Positions 51,835 through 59,937 of a DNA stretch of 64,000 nt are shown in pieces (position 1 is the stretch's first letter; every line of letters starts with the position of its first letter). The translations under genes and the position numbers were made by a program. The notes under the pieces were generated by a model that was not told the origin of the DNA, ran no database searches, and saw only the letters and a program-made list of their open reading frames with translations. The stretch is from Roseomonas sp. KE0001. GTDB lineage: Bacteria > Pseudomonadota > Alphaproteobacteria > Acetobacterales > Acetobacteraceae. The stretch covers positions 182,867-246,866 of the forward strand of contig NZ_RCVQ01000008.1 of the NCBI RefSeq assembly GCF_016107285.1, in the 5' to 3' direction.

Positions 51835-52134
51835 ATGCGAAGGATGGCGCTCCTGATCCTGCTGGCGGCCTGCGGCGCTCCGACGCCGCCCGGCCCCTAT
51901 GACGACGAGCCCCGCTTCTATCCGGGTGGCCGGCCCGCCCCCGCCGCGTCCCTCAGCCCCGGACAGGCGGCCCGCGACCGGGCGGCCGAACTGGCCTGCA
52001 TCCGGCAGGGAGAGGCCGCCGAGGCCGCCCAGCCCTGGCTCGGCGCGCTCAGCATGCGGGCGGCGGTGATCGGCGCGCGGGTGCGCAACGACTGCCTCGA
52101 CGCCTACCGGCGGAGCGGCGTGCCGCCCGGCTGA
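51835..52134 (+). CDS. small exported lipoprotein, hypothetical
   Basis: A 99-residue protein starting MRRMALLILLAACGAPTPPG. The LAAC lipobox after a short hydrophobic run predicts cleavage before Cys13 and lipid anchoring. The mature part has two further cysteines (LACIRQG and NDCLDAY) that could form a disulfide. GGAGGAGG lies before the ATG. No family recognised. It is divergent from the SPFH gene and convergent with the methyltransferase gene. Confidence 0.7.
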   Translation: MRRMALLILLAACGAPTPPGPYDDEPRFYPGGRPAPAASLSPGQAARDRAAELACIRQGEAAEAAQPWLGALSMRAAVIGARVRNDCLDAYRRSGVPPG

Positions 52135-52140
52135 ACCCGC

Positions 52141-53058
52141 TCAGCCGGCCAGGCGGCAGAACATCAGCTCGTGCTTGTTGTGCGCGCCATGGAAAAGCTG
52201 CGCGCCGGGGATGGCGGCGAATTCCGCCGCCGTGTCGTGGTCGGTCTCGCCCTGGAACTTGAGGGTGCAGACAAAGTTCCGCGCCCGCCCTGCCTCCATC
52301 CAGCGCCGCACCAGCGCCAGCAGCCGCGCCGGGTAGCAGATGATGTCACTGAACAGCCAGTCCACCGGCGGGTGCTTCTCCGGCTCCAGGCCGAAGGCGC
52401 TCTCGGTGCGGATGGTGACATTGGGCAGCGCCGCCACGGCCGGGTCCATCGCCGCCTTGTCCACCGCCGTCACCGCCCCGCCGAGTTGCGCCAGCGCCCA
52501 GCTCCAGCCGCCCGGCGCGGCGCCGAGGTCGAGGCTGGTCTCGCCCGGGCCGGGCCAGCGGCCGATCCGCGTCAGCGCCTCCCAGAGCTTGAGATAGGCA
52601 CGGGAGGGCGGACCCTCGCGATCCTCCTCGAAGCGCACGGCGCCGTTCACGAAGGGGCTGGTCTTGGTCGGGCTGGCCAGCAGCCGGTCGGGCGCGAGCA
52701 GGGTCCAGGCGCCGAGATGCCCGGCCGGCGCCGGCTCGGGGAAGCGCAGCGGCCGCGCCTTGACCGGCGGCAGCGCCTGCTGGATCAGCGTGGCGCGGCG
52801 GTGGTGCAGCACCGGCTCCAGCGACCAGTTGCGCTGGATGGCGCGCAGCGCCCCGGCCGCCGCCTTGATCGAGGGGGCGGGGATCTCGCGCGGATCGGTC
52901 CAGACATCCAGCGCCCAGGCGGAGGCCACCGGCGCCGCCCCGGTCAGCGCCAGGCGGCCGTGCCAGGCGGCGATGGCGACATCCGCCCGCCGCAGCTCCT
53001 CCTCCAGCTCCGGCTCGAAGCCCTCGGCGGCGAGATAGGCAGCCCGGATGCCGCTCAT
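52141..53058 (-). CDS. RlmM-like SAM-dependent RNA methyltransferase
   Basis: A 305-residue protein related to RlmM, the 23S rRNA C2498 2'-O-ribose methyltransferase. The N-terminal part resembles a THUMP-like region (AYLAAEGFEPELEEELRRAD) and the C-terminal FtsJ-type Rossmann fold has the SAM-binding SLDLGAAPGGWSWALAQLGG, then DWLFSDIICYPARLLALV and KFQGETDHDT. Target assignment is by family similarity only. Its ATG overlaps the DUF423 stop (ATGA), so they are co-translated. Confidence 0.82.
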   Translation of the reverse strand: MSGIRAAYLAAEGFEPELEEELRRADVAIAAWHGRLALTGAAPVASAWALDVWTDPREIPAPSIKAAAGALRAIQRNWSLEPVLHHRRATLIQQALPPVKARPLRFPEPAPAGHLGAWTLLAPDRLLASPTKTSPFVNGAVRFEEDREGPPSRAYLKLWEALTRIGRWPGPGETSLDLGAAPGGWSWALAQLGGAVTAVDKAAMDPAVAALPNVTIRTESAFGLEPEKHPPVDWLFSDIICYPARLLALVRRWMEAGRARNFVCTLKFQGETDHDTAAEFAAIPGAQLFHGAHNKHELMFCRLAG

Positions 53059-53426
53059 CCCCGCGGGGCCCGCAGCGCCGACAGGGCGAGCAGCAGCCAG
53101 CCCAGCATCAGGAGGGTGCCGCCGAGCGGCGCGATGCCCAGCGAGGCGCCACGCAGCACCAGCCACCAGATGGCGCCGCAGAAGCCCAGCATGCCGAGCA
53201 GGAAGCAGCCGCCGGCCCAATGCGGCAGACGCCCCTCGCGCCGCTCGGCCAGCAGCCCCGTGGCCAGCAGGGCCAGGGCATGCCAGCCCTGCATGGTCAG
53301 GGCGCTCTGCACCATGCCGGCCCGGGCGGCGTCGAGCCGGGGCGCCAGGCCATGCGCGGCCCAGGCGGACAGGCCGACGGCGACGAGGCCGGAGAGGGCG
53401 CCAAGGAACAGCCAGATGCGAGACAT
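53055..53426 (-). CDS. DUF423 (YgdD-like) membrane protein
   Basis: A 123-residue inner-membrane protein with four predicted helices. Start MSRIWLFLGALSGLVAVGLS, then the conserved AAHGL motif, LTMQGWHALALLATGLL, and the closing GIAPLGGTLLMLGWLLLAL all match DUF423. Function unknown. Coupling to an RlmM-like methyltransferase gene mirrors the ygdD-rlmM neighbourhood of enterobacteria, which supports both calls. Confidence 0.9.
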   Translation of the reverse strand: MSRIWLFLGALSGLVAVGLSAWAAHGLAPRLDAARAGMVQSALTMQGWHALALLATGLLAERREGRLPHWAGGCFLLGMLGFCGAIWWLVLRGASLGIAPLGGTLLMLGWLLLALSALRAPRG

Positions 53427-53435
53427 GGCGTGGAT

Positions 53436-54134
53436 CTAGCCTGCGTTCGGCCCGGCGGCCAGCGAGGGCGACAACAGACCCGCCGGCCGCGTCGCCGCAT
53501 CCGGTACCCAGCCCTCCGGCCGGCGCCGGAACAGGGGCGTCGCGAAGGCGGCGGCGACCGGAAGCCCCGCCGGCCAGTCCGCCCGCCAGCGGTCGCCCTG
53601 CGCCATGGCGACGCAGAGGCCCACGGGTTCGACCCCCGCCCGGCGCAGCAGCGCCAGGCCGGCCAGGGCCGAGCTGCCGGTGCTGATGACATCGTCCACC
53701 AGCAGGACGCGCCGGCCCGTCAGGCGCAGCAGCAGGCGCGGGTCCAGCCACATCCGGCGCGCCTCGGGCGCGGTGGAGGAGGATGTCGGGACGGACAGCT
53801 CGGGGTCGTACCACCGCTTGCGGGAATAGCCGGGCGCCACCCAGTTCGGGTGGCCGAGCCGTTCCGCCACGGGGCCGCCGAGGACATGGCCGAGGGTGGG
53901 CAGCCCCACCACGACCTCGGCCCGGAGCGGGGCGGCCGCCTCCGCCATCCAGCCGCAGACCGGATGCAGCACGGAGAAGGCGGCCTGGTTGGCGATGAAG
54001 CCGGCGACCGCCACCTCGCCGTAATCCCGCAGCGGCAGGATCAGGAAGCGGCCATCCGGCAGGGGCGCCGGATAGTCGGTGTCGTGCGCCGCCGTGGCGG
54101 GAGGCGCCGCGACGAAGTCTTGCCAGTACTCCAT
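53436..54134 (-). CDS. phosphoribosyltransferase family protein
   Basis: A 232-residue protein with the PRPP-binding motif RRVLLVDDVISTGSS at about residues 141-155, the defining type I phosphoribosyltransferase loop, and an N-terminal hood. Members salvage or make nucleobases, or act as regulators. The substrate cannot be read from the hood. The stop is 9 bases before the DUF423 start, in the same leftward group. Confidence 0.82.
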   Translation of the reverse strand: MEYWQDFVAAPPATAAHDTDYPAPLPDGRFLILPLRDYGEVAVAGFIANQAAFSVLHPVCGWMAEAAAPLRAEVVVGLPTLGHVLGGPVAERLGHPNWVAPGYSRKRWYDPELSVPTSSSTAPEARRMWLDPRLLLRLTGRRVLLVDDVISTGSSALAGLALLRRAGVEPVGLCVAMAQGDRWRADWPAGLPVAAAFATPLFRRRPEGWVPDAATRPAGLLSPSLAAGPNAG

Positions 54135-54215
54135 GCCGGCCGGATGGCACGGCGCGGCGGTTTCGGCCAGGGCCTTGTTCCGGCCCCGGCGGCGCCGCGG
54201 GGATGCCCCCGCCGG

Positions 54216-55697
54216 TCAGACGATGATGTCGTTGCGGTGTTCGGCATGCCCCATGGTGACGAAGTGGAGCGTCGCGGCCTCCAGGTCGGTGCCGAAGGCG
54301 TCCTGGAGGTCGGTGTACTTGGCCAGGTAGTTGGCGGCGTTGAAGCCCTCGGTCAGCCGTCCCTCGGCATGGCCGTTCTGCACCCAGTGGCGCAGGCCGG
54401 CCTGGAGGTCCGGGCCGAGGACGTCGATCAGGTCGGTGTTGGCGGCCATGTAGTCCACCACATCGAAGCCGCCAGTGCTCCGCCCCTCGCCAAACCCGCT
54501 CTGCATATAATGCAGCGTGGCAACACGCGGATCGGTGCCGAGGACATCGATGACGTCGGTGTTGACCGCCAGGTAGTTCAGCGTATCGAAGCTGGTGGCG
54601 CGCCCCTCGGCATGGCCGAAGTGGACATAGTGCGCGGCGGCGGCGTCCATGTCGGGGCCGAGGGCGGCCAGCACGTCGGTGTTGGCGGCCAGATAGGCGG
54701 CGTTGTCGAAGGAATCGGCGGCGCGGCCCTCGTTCCGTCCGAAGAGGAGGTAGTGCCGCGTCGCCGTGGTGGTGTCGGCGCCCATCGCCCCGATCAGGTC
54801 GCCATAGGAGGCGAGATACTCCATGGCCTTGAAGCCATCGAGCGGGCGGCCTTCCTGCGCGCCGAACTGGACGTAGTGCCGCATCGCCGCCGTGGCATCA
54901 TCTCCGAAGACGGCGAGGTCGGGGTTCGAAGCGAGGTAGCGCAGCGCATCGAAGCTCGCCGCCGCGCGCCCCTCCGCCGCGCCGTTCTCGGCGAAATGCA
55001 GCGCCGCAGCCTCGACGCTGCCGCCCAGCGGGGCGATCAGGTCCGGGTTGCTGGCGAGGTAGGCCAGGGGATCGAAGCCGGGCAGGTGGGAGAGATCGAT
55101 GACGCTGTCGCTGAAGCGCAGCTGCTCGACATTGATCAGGTGATCGACGGAATGCGTCGCGGTGTTGGTCACGGTGACGACGGGACCGCGATAGGTGACG
55201 ACGCTCTGGCCCGCGCTGCCGGCGAAGGTGGCGACATCGAAGCCCGCGCCGCCATCGATGAAGTCGCTGCCGGCATCGCCCGACAGCGTGTCGTTCCCGG
55301 CGGCTCCGAAGAGCACGTCATCGCCGAGGCCGCCATTCAGGCGATCGGCGGCGGCGGCGCCGTACAGGTGGTCGTCCCCCGTGGTCAGGCTGTTCGCCAG
55401 GGCGCGCAGGCCGTTGCTGCTCAGCACCTCGCGGAAGGTCAGGCCGAGGCCGCTGATGTCCAGATAGGCCTCGCCGCCATGCCACTCGATGAAGCGCTCG
55501 ACGGTGCCGCCGAAGGAGATCAGGTTCAGGTTCGAGCCCTGGATCTCCAGCATGCCGTCCGGCACGGCGGCCGAGCTGATGCCGATGCGGATCGTGCTCG
55601 CCGAGGCGGAGACGATCGTGAAGCTCGCGCCGAGGGCGTTGAAGATCAGGCTGCCATTGGCGTCGAAGCCGGAAGCCCCGGTGATGAACTGAGCCAT
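54216..55697 (-). CDS. RTX-like secreted protein with seven C-terminal 41-residue repeats
   Basis: A 493-residue acidic protein without an N-terminal signal peptide. Residues 1-105 form a beta-rich domain, residues about 106-154 are calcium-binding RTX repeats (LNGGLGDDVLFG, NDTLSGDAGSDFIDGG), and residues 208-493 hold seven repeats of 40-42 residues with consensus F-x4-YLAxNxDL-x3-LGxD-x6-HYxxFGxxEGR. RTX proteins of this build are exported by type I secretion and fold in calcium outside the cell; no secretion genes are adjacent. GGAGGG precedes the ATG. It lies 114 bases downstream of the barrel-like gene on the same strand. The EGR-repeat module is widespread in alphaproteobacteria as far as I recall, but without a known job. 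Confidence 0.85.
   Translation of the reverse strand: MAQFITGASGFDANGSLIFNALGASFTIVSASASTIRIGISSAAVPDGMLEIQGSNLNLISFGGTVERFIEWHGGEAYLDISGLGLTFREVLSSNGLRALANSLTTGDDHLYGAAAADRLNGGLGDDVLFGAAGNDTLSGDAGSDFIDGGAGFDVATFAGSAGQSVVTYRGPVVTVTNTATHSVDHLINVEQLRFSDSVIDLSHLPGFDPLAYLASNPDLIAPLGGSVEAAALHFAENGAAEGRAAASFDALRYLASNPDLAVFGDDATAAMRHYVQFGAQEGRPLDGFKAMEYLASYGDLIGAMGADTTTATRHYLLFGRNEGRAADSFDNAAYLAANTDVLAALGPDMDAAAAHYVHFGHAEGRATSFDTLNYLAVNTDVIDVLGTDPRVATLHYMQSGFGEGRSTGGFDVVDYMAANTDLIDVLGPDLQAGLRHWVQNGHAEGRLTEGFNAANYLAKYTDLQDAFGTDLEAATLHFVTMGHAEHRNDIIV
54219..55076 (-). repeat. seven protein-coding repeats (about 120-126 bases each)
   Basis: Units in residue terms: 208-248, 249-288, 289-329, 330-369, 370-410, 411-451 and 452-493 of the RTX-like protein. 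They are similar at protein level but diverged in DNA, so they are old internal duplications rather than a recent tandem array. Confidence 0.85.
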
Positions 55698-55811
55698 TTT
55701 TTGGCCCTCCGTTGAAGTTCTCTGCGGTTGCGAGGATGAAGCGGAATGGTTGACGGGAGGTTTGTTCCGGACCCGTTGGCCTGGATTCTTTCGTGTCCCG
55801 GGGCCGGGTTT

Positions 55812-57032
55812 TCAGAAGGCGATGGCGAGGCCGAGATGCCACGCGCTGTAGCCGGCGCGGCCGTCCGTGTAGGCGAGGGTCGCGCTCACCGGCGCCTCCC
55901 GCCCGAGGCTCAGGCTCAGCCGGTACTCCTGCCAGCTCGGCACGGCGAAGCGGCTGCCGGCCACCCGCGTGTCGGTCACGCCCGCCGAGACCGTCACCGG
56001 GCGCCCCGCCAGCGTGCCGAGGCCGCGCGCCAGCCAGACGCCGTTGCGGTAGAAGCTGTTGTCGAGGCGGTAGTCGATCCGCGCCTTGCCCACCTCCAGC
56101 GGGCGGGTCGCGGCATAGGCGTAGGTGTTGCCGATGCCGAGGGTGAGGCCGGCGGGCAGCGCCAGGCGCAGGTCGCTGGTCAGCGAGGGGCCATGCGCCG
56201 CCGCGACATTGCCGGAGTCGTAGGAGCCGGCGGCGCCGTAGCGATAGGCAGGGGAGAGGGCCCAGCGCACCGCCTCCCCGCGGATCAGCGGAATTCGCAG
56301 GCCGAGCGCGGCGGAGCCCATATAGGCGCGGGCGCCCTCCAGCTCGTTGAGAGCGAGCGGCAGGCTCAGATAGGCCTCGGGCCCGTCCGCGCCGAAGGTG
56401 TAGGAGGCGGCCAGCGGCAGGCCATAGGCCCGCGCGGTGCCGCCGACGCGCTGCGACTGGAATTCGAAGCCGGAACCGAAATGCCAGCCTGCGGCGCGCG
56501 GCGCGAGGGTGCCGAGATCGCCCGGCGGCTGGATGCCGGCCGCGTGGCTCGCGGCGATGGACTGGCCCAGCAGAGAACCGGGATTGCCCGCGATGGGGTC
56601 CTTCAGCGTCCGCGCCACCAGGGCGTCGGCGACCTCGTACATCGCCTCGTCATCGCCGCTGCCGCCAAGGAAGGCGCGAAGCTGGCGCTGCGACTCCTCC
56701 CGCGTGGCGCCGCTGAAGGTCCGGTCGATGCCGGCCCGCGGCACGATCAGCCGGATCTCCGGGGAGTTGCGCGCCATGGACAGCGTCGCGTCCAGCCCGC
56801 GGATCGACAGGCTGCCCTGCACCGCCGAGGCGTTGGTGTAATGGGGAGAAAGGCTGGCGATGCCGCGCGTCGTCAGCACGGACTGGAGTTCCTGCACGTC
56901 CGTGTAGCTGCGGCTGGCGGGGACGCCATCGACCGTGACGTTCACGCTGTAGAGCTCGGCCAAGGCCGGCGGCGCGGCTGTCAGGCAGGCCAGGGCGGCC
57001 AGGATGGACAGGAAGGAGAATCGGCACCGCAT
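55812..57032 (-). CDS. exported protein with predicted outer-membrane beta-barrel, unknown family
   Basis: A 406-residue protein. It has a signal peptide (FSFLSILAALACLTAAPPALA), an N-terminal domain (about 27-170) of mixed structure, and a C-terminal half (about 190-406) of alternating, aromatic- and glycine-rich strands that ends in phenylalanine (LGLAIAF), as outer-membrane barrels do. I do not recognise a family; an autotransporter-like or porin-like barrel is possible. Start at 57032 was preferred because it places the signal peptide at the N-terminus. It lies upstream of the RTX-like gene on the same strand and may be co-transcribed; its own promoter would be in 57033-57256. Confidence 0.65.
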   Translation of the reverse strand: MRCRFSFLSILAALACLTAAPPALAELYSVNVTVDGVPASRSYTDVQELQSVLTTRGIASLSPHYTNASAVQGSLSIRGLDATLSMARNSPEIRLIVPRAGIDRTFSGATREESQRQLRAFLGGSGDDEAMYEVADALVARTLKDPIAGNPGSLLGQSIAASHAAGIQPPGDLGTLAPRAAGWHFGSGFEFQSQRVGGTARAYGLPLAASYTFGADGPEAYLSLPLALNELEGARAYMGSAALGLRIPLIRGEAVRWALSPAYRYGAAGSYDSGNVAAAHGPSLTSDLRLALPAGLTLGIGNTYAYAATRPLEVGKARIDYRLDNSFYRNGVWLARGLGTLAGRPVTVSAGVTDTRVAGSRFAVPSWQEYRLSLSLGREAPVSATLAYTDGRAGYSAWHLGLAIAF

Positions 57033-57150
57033 TCTGCGAACCCCGGATGGCATGGCGCCAGAGTGGAGGCTGGCGCCGCTGAACTCACAGATCCGTGATC
57101 TACCGGAAAAACGGCCGCGGATGCCAGCGCAATCTCACGCATATAGAACA

Positions 57151-57186
57151 AAGTGTACTTGGTTAATGAACCATTTAGTTTATGAT
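57151..57186 (+). promoter_or_regulatory. candidate sigma-70 promoter with overlapping palindromes
   Basis: TTGGTT (57159-57164) and TATGAT (57181-57186) are spaced 16 bases in an unusually AT-rich island, about 70 bases before the transporter's binding-protein start. The -35 region overlaps AAGT-gt-ACTT (57151-57160) and TGGTT-aatg-AACCA (57160-57173), so a regulator could control the transporter and, in the other direction, the barrel gene. Confidence 0.5.
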
Positions 57187-57256
57187 GCCCCTCTCCCGGG
57201 CAGCCATGGCATGGTCTAGCCTCCGCGTTATGCCGGAAGCCTTGGGAGACTTCGCC

Positions 57257-58852
57257 ATGCCGACACGACGTTCCTTGCTGCTCACCACCGCGGCCGCCAC
57301 GGCGCTGCCCCTCGTCGCCTTCCGGGCGGCGGCCCAGACCCCTCCCGGCGTGCTGGTCTTCGCCAAGCAGATCGACGACATCATCAGCCTCGATCCGCAC
57401 GAGGCCTTCGAGTACACCGCCTCGGAACTGGCCGGAAATGTCTACCAGAAGCTGGTGACCACCCCGAATTCCAACCCTTCCAGCATCGTCGGCGAGCTGG
57501 CCGAGAGGTGGGAGGTCTCGGAGGACAACACGGTCTTCACCTTCACCTTGCGGCAGGGGCCGAAATTCGCCTCCGGCCAGCCGGTGACGGCCGAGGATGT
57601 CGCCTTCTCCCTCACCCGCGTCGTGGCGATGAACAAGTCGCCGGCCTTCATCATCAACCAGTTCGGCTTCACCCGGGAGAATGTGGCCGAGCGCATCCGC
57701 GCCACCGATGCCCGCACCGTGGTCCTGCGCACGGCCGCGCCGACGGCGCCGAGCTTCCTGCTCTACTGCCTCTCCGCCGCCGTCGGCTCGGTGGTGGAGA
57801 AGGCGGCGGTGATGGCCAGGGCGCAGGGCGACGACTGGGGCAATGGCTGGCTGAAGCAGAATTCCGCCGGCTCGGGCAGCTACGCCATCCGCCAGTGGAA
57901 GGCGAGCGAGAGCGTCCTCCTGGACGCCAACCCGCACAGCAATGTCGCGCCGAAGATCAGGCGCGTCATCATCCGCCACCTCCCCGATCCCTCGGCGCAG
58001 CTGCTCGGCCTGCAGCGCGGCGACATCGACATCGCCCGCAACCTGGTGGCCGACCAGATCCAGCAGTTGCAGGGCGACGGCAAGTACACGGTGCAATCCG
58101 CCCGCAAGGCCAGTCTGCTGTATCTCAGCCTGAACCAGAAGCACCCGCAGCTCTCCAGGCCCGAGGTGCGGCAGGCGATCAAGCTGGCGCTCGACTACGA
58201 CGCCATCCAGAAGAACATCGTGCCCACCACCTTCGCGGTGCACCAGGCCTTCCTGCCGGAGGGCCTGCCCGGCGCCGTGACGGAGCATCCCTTCAGCAGG
58301 AAGACCGCCGAGGCGAAGGCGCTGCTGGCCAAGGCCGGCCTCGCCGACGGCTTCGAGGTCTCCTTCGACTACGGCTCCGCCGCGCCGCAATCCGACATCG
58401 CCCAGGCGATCCAGGCCAATCTGGCCGAGATCGGCATCCGGCTGCGGATGCTGCCGGGCGAGCAGCGCGCGGTCATCACCAAGACCCGCGCCCGGCAGCA
58501 CGACATCGCCATGGTGCGCTGGGGCTCGGACTACTTCGATCCGCACAGCAACGCGGAGGCCTTCAGCATGAACCCGGACAACGGCCCGGAGGCCCGCAAC
58601 AAGACCCTGGCCTGGCGCGCCAGCTGGGACATCCCCGAACTGACCGCCAGGGCCGAGGCGGCGCTGAAGGAGACGGATGCCGCCCGGCGCTCGGAGATGT
58701 ACGTGGCGCTGCAGAAGGACCACCAGCAGCAGTCGCCCTTCGTCATCATGCTGCAGGAGATCGAGGTGGCCGTCGCCCGCGCCGGCGTGACCGGCTTCGA
58801 CATGGGCCCGATGAACGACCGCCATTCCTACACGAACATCACCAAGGCATGA
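57257..58852 (+). CDS. ABC transporter substrate-binding protein (family 5, peptide/nickel type)
   Basis: A 531-residue periplasmic receptor of the SBP_bac_5 family. The N-terminus MPTRRSLLLTTAAATALPLV is a twin-arginine signal peptide. The family core is visible: LVFAKQIDDIISLDPHEAFEY, LAERWEVSEDNTVFTFTLRQ, FASGQPVTAEDVAFSLTR, and the C-terminal KASLLYLSLNQKHPQLSRPE. Ligands of the family are peptides, nickel complexes, glutathione or opines; the ligand here is unknown. The ATG at 57257 is preceded by GGGAGAC. Its stop overlaps the first permease start (ATGA), beginning a complete five-gene importer. Confidence 0.93.
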   Translation: MPTRRSLLLTTAAATALPLVAFRAAAQTPPGVLVFAKQIDDIISLDPHEAFEYTASELAGNVYQKLVTTPNSNPSSIVGELAERWEVSEDNTVFTFTLRQGPKFASGQPVTAEDVAFSLTRVVAMNKSPAFIINQFGFTRENVAERIRATDARTVVLRTAAPTAPSFLLYCLSAAVGSVVEKAAVMARAQGDDWGNGWLKQNSAGSGSYAIRQWKASESVLLDANPHSNVAPKIRRVIIRHLPDPSAQLLGLQRGDIDIARNLVADQIQQLQGDGKYTVQSARKASLLYLSLNQKHPQLSRPEVRQAIKLALDYDAIQKNIVPTTFAVHQAFLPEGLPGAVTEHPFSRKTAEAKALLAKAGLADGFEVSFDYGSAAPQSDIAQAIQANLAEIGIRLRMLPGEQRAVITKTRARQHDIAMVRWGSDYFDPHSNAEAFSMNPDNGPEARNKTLAWRASWDIPELTARAEAALKETDAARRSEMYVALQKDHQQQSPFVIMLQEIEVAVARAGVTGFDMGPMNDRHSYTNITKA

Positions 58853-59934
58853 CGCCATCCGACTCCGGCCGGGCGGCGGTGCCGTCCGGCGGCGCCCCGG
58901 CGCGGAGGCGCCCCTCCGCGGCGCGGCGGCGGCTGGCGGCGCTGTCCGGCACGCTGGCCAGCGTGCCGATCACCCTTCTCGGCCTCGCCCTCGTCACCTT
59001 CCTGATCGGTCGCGTGGTGCCGATCGACCCGGTGCTCGCCATCGTCGGCGACCGCGCGCCGGCGGATGTGGTGGAGCGCGCCCGGCTGGAGCTCGGCCTC
59101 GACCAGCCGCTCCACATCCAGTTCTGGCGCTACCTCGGGCAGATCGTGAGCGGCGACCTCGGCCGCTCGGTGATGACGGCCAATCCTGTGACGCAGGACA
59201 TCGCCCGCTTCTTTCCCGCCACCTTCGAGCTGGCCACGGTGGCGATCGTTCTCGCGGTGCTGATCGGCGTTCCGCTCGGCGTGCTGGCGGCGACGCGGCA
59301 GGGAAGCTGGATCGACCAGGGCGTGCGGCTGTTCTGCCTCGCCGGCCATTCCCTGCCGGTCTTCGTGCTCGGCCTGCTCTCGCTGCTGCTGTTCTACGCG
59401 CGGCTCGGCTGGGCGCCCGGCCCCGGGCGGCAGAGCATCTTCTACGAGGGCATGGTGGAGGAGCGCAGCGGCATCCTCACCCTGGACGCCGCGCTCGCCG
59501 GCGACTGGGGCGCCTTCCAGGATGCGCTGGCGCATCTGGCGCAGCCGGCCGGGGTGCTGGCGCTGTTCAGCCTGGCCTATATCGCGCGCATGACGCGGGC
59601 CTTCATGCTGGCCGAGCTGAAGAGCGAATACGTCATCACCGCCCGCGCCAAGGGGCTGTCGGGGGCGCGCATCGTCTGGCTCCATGCCTTCCGCAACATC
59701 GCCGTGCCGCTGGTGACGGTGCTGGCCATGACCTATGCCGGGCTGCTGGAGGGCGCGGTGCTGACCGAGACGATCTTCGCCTGGCCGGGCCTCGGCCAGT
59801 ACCTCACCGTCTCGCTGCTGAACGCCGACATGAACGCGGTGCTGGGCGCCACGCTGGTGGTCGGGCTGATCTATGTCGCCCTCAACCTGCTGGCCGATCT
59901 GCTCTACCGCCTGCTCGATCCGAGGGTGAGGTAG
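58849..59934 (+). CDS. ABC transporter permease (DppB/OppB type)
   Basis: Inner-membrane subunit of 361 residues, with about six helices. The first helix is PITLLGLALVTFLIGRVVPI, followed by the N-terminal periplasmic loop (DPVLAIVGDRAPADVVERAR). The EAA motif that docks the ATPase is in ITARAKGLSGARIVWLHAFR. A longer in-frame extension upstream was rejected because ATG 58849 overlaps the binding-protein stop. It works with the next permease as a heterodimeric channel. Confidence 0.93.
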   Translation: MTPSDSGRAAVPSGGAPARRRPSAARRRLAALSGTLASVPITLLGLALVTFLIGRVVPIDPVLAIVGDRAPADVVERARLELGLDQPLHIQFWRYLGQIVSGDLGRSVMTANPVTQDIARFFPATFELATVAIVLAVLIGVPLGVLAATRQGSWIDQGVRLFCLAGHSLPVFVLGLLSLLLFYARLGWAPGPGRQSIFYEGMVEERSGILTLDAALAGDWGAFQDALAHLAQPAGVLALFSLAYIARMTRAFMLAELKSEYVITARAKGLSGARIVWLHAFRNIAVPLVTVLAMTYAGLLEGAVLTETIFAWPGLGQYLTVSLLNADMNAVLGATLVVGLIYVALNLLADLLYRLLDPRVR

Positions 59935-59937
59935 CCC

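Noticed and set aside
53636..53655. GGTTCGACCCC, resembling a tRNA T-arm
   Set aside because: No acceptor or anticodon stem around it; lies within the phosphoribosyltransferase coding sequence.
54219..55076. Regular repeats that might be read as a CRISPR-like array
   Set aside because: Units are about 120-126 bases, in frame, diverged in DNA and conserved in protein; no constant direct repeat with variable spacers and no cas genes.
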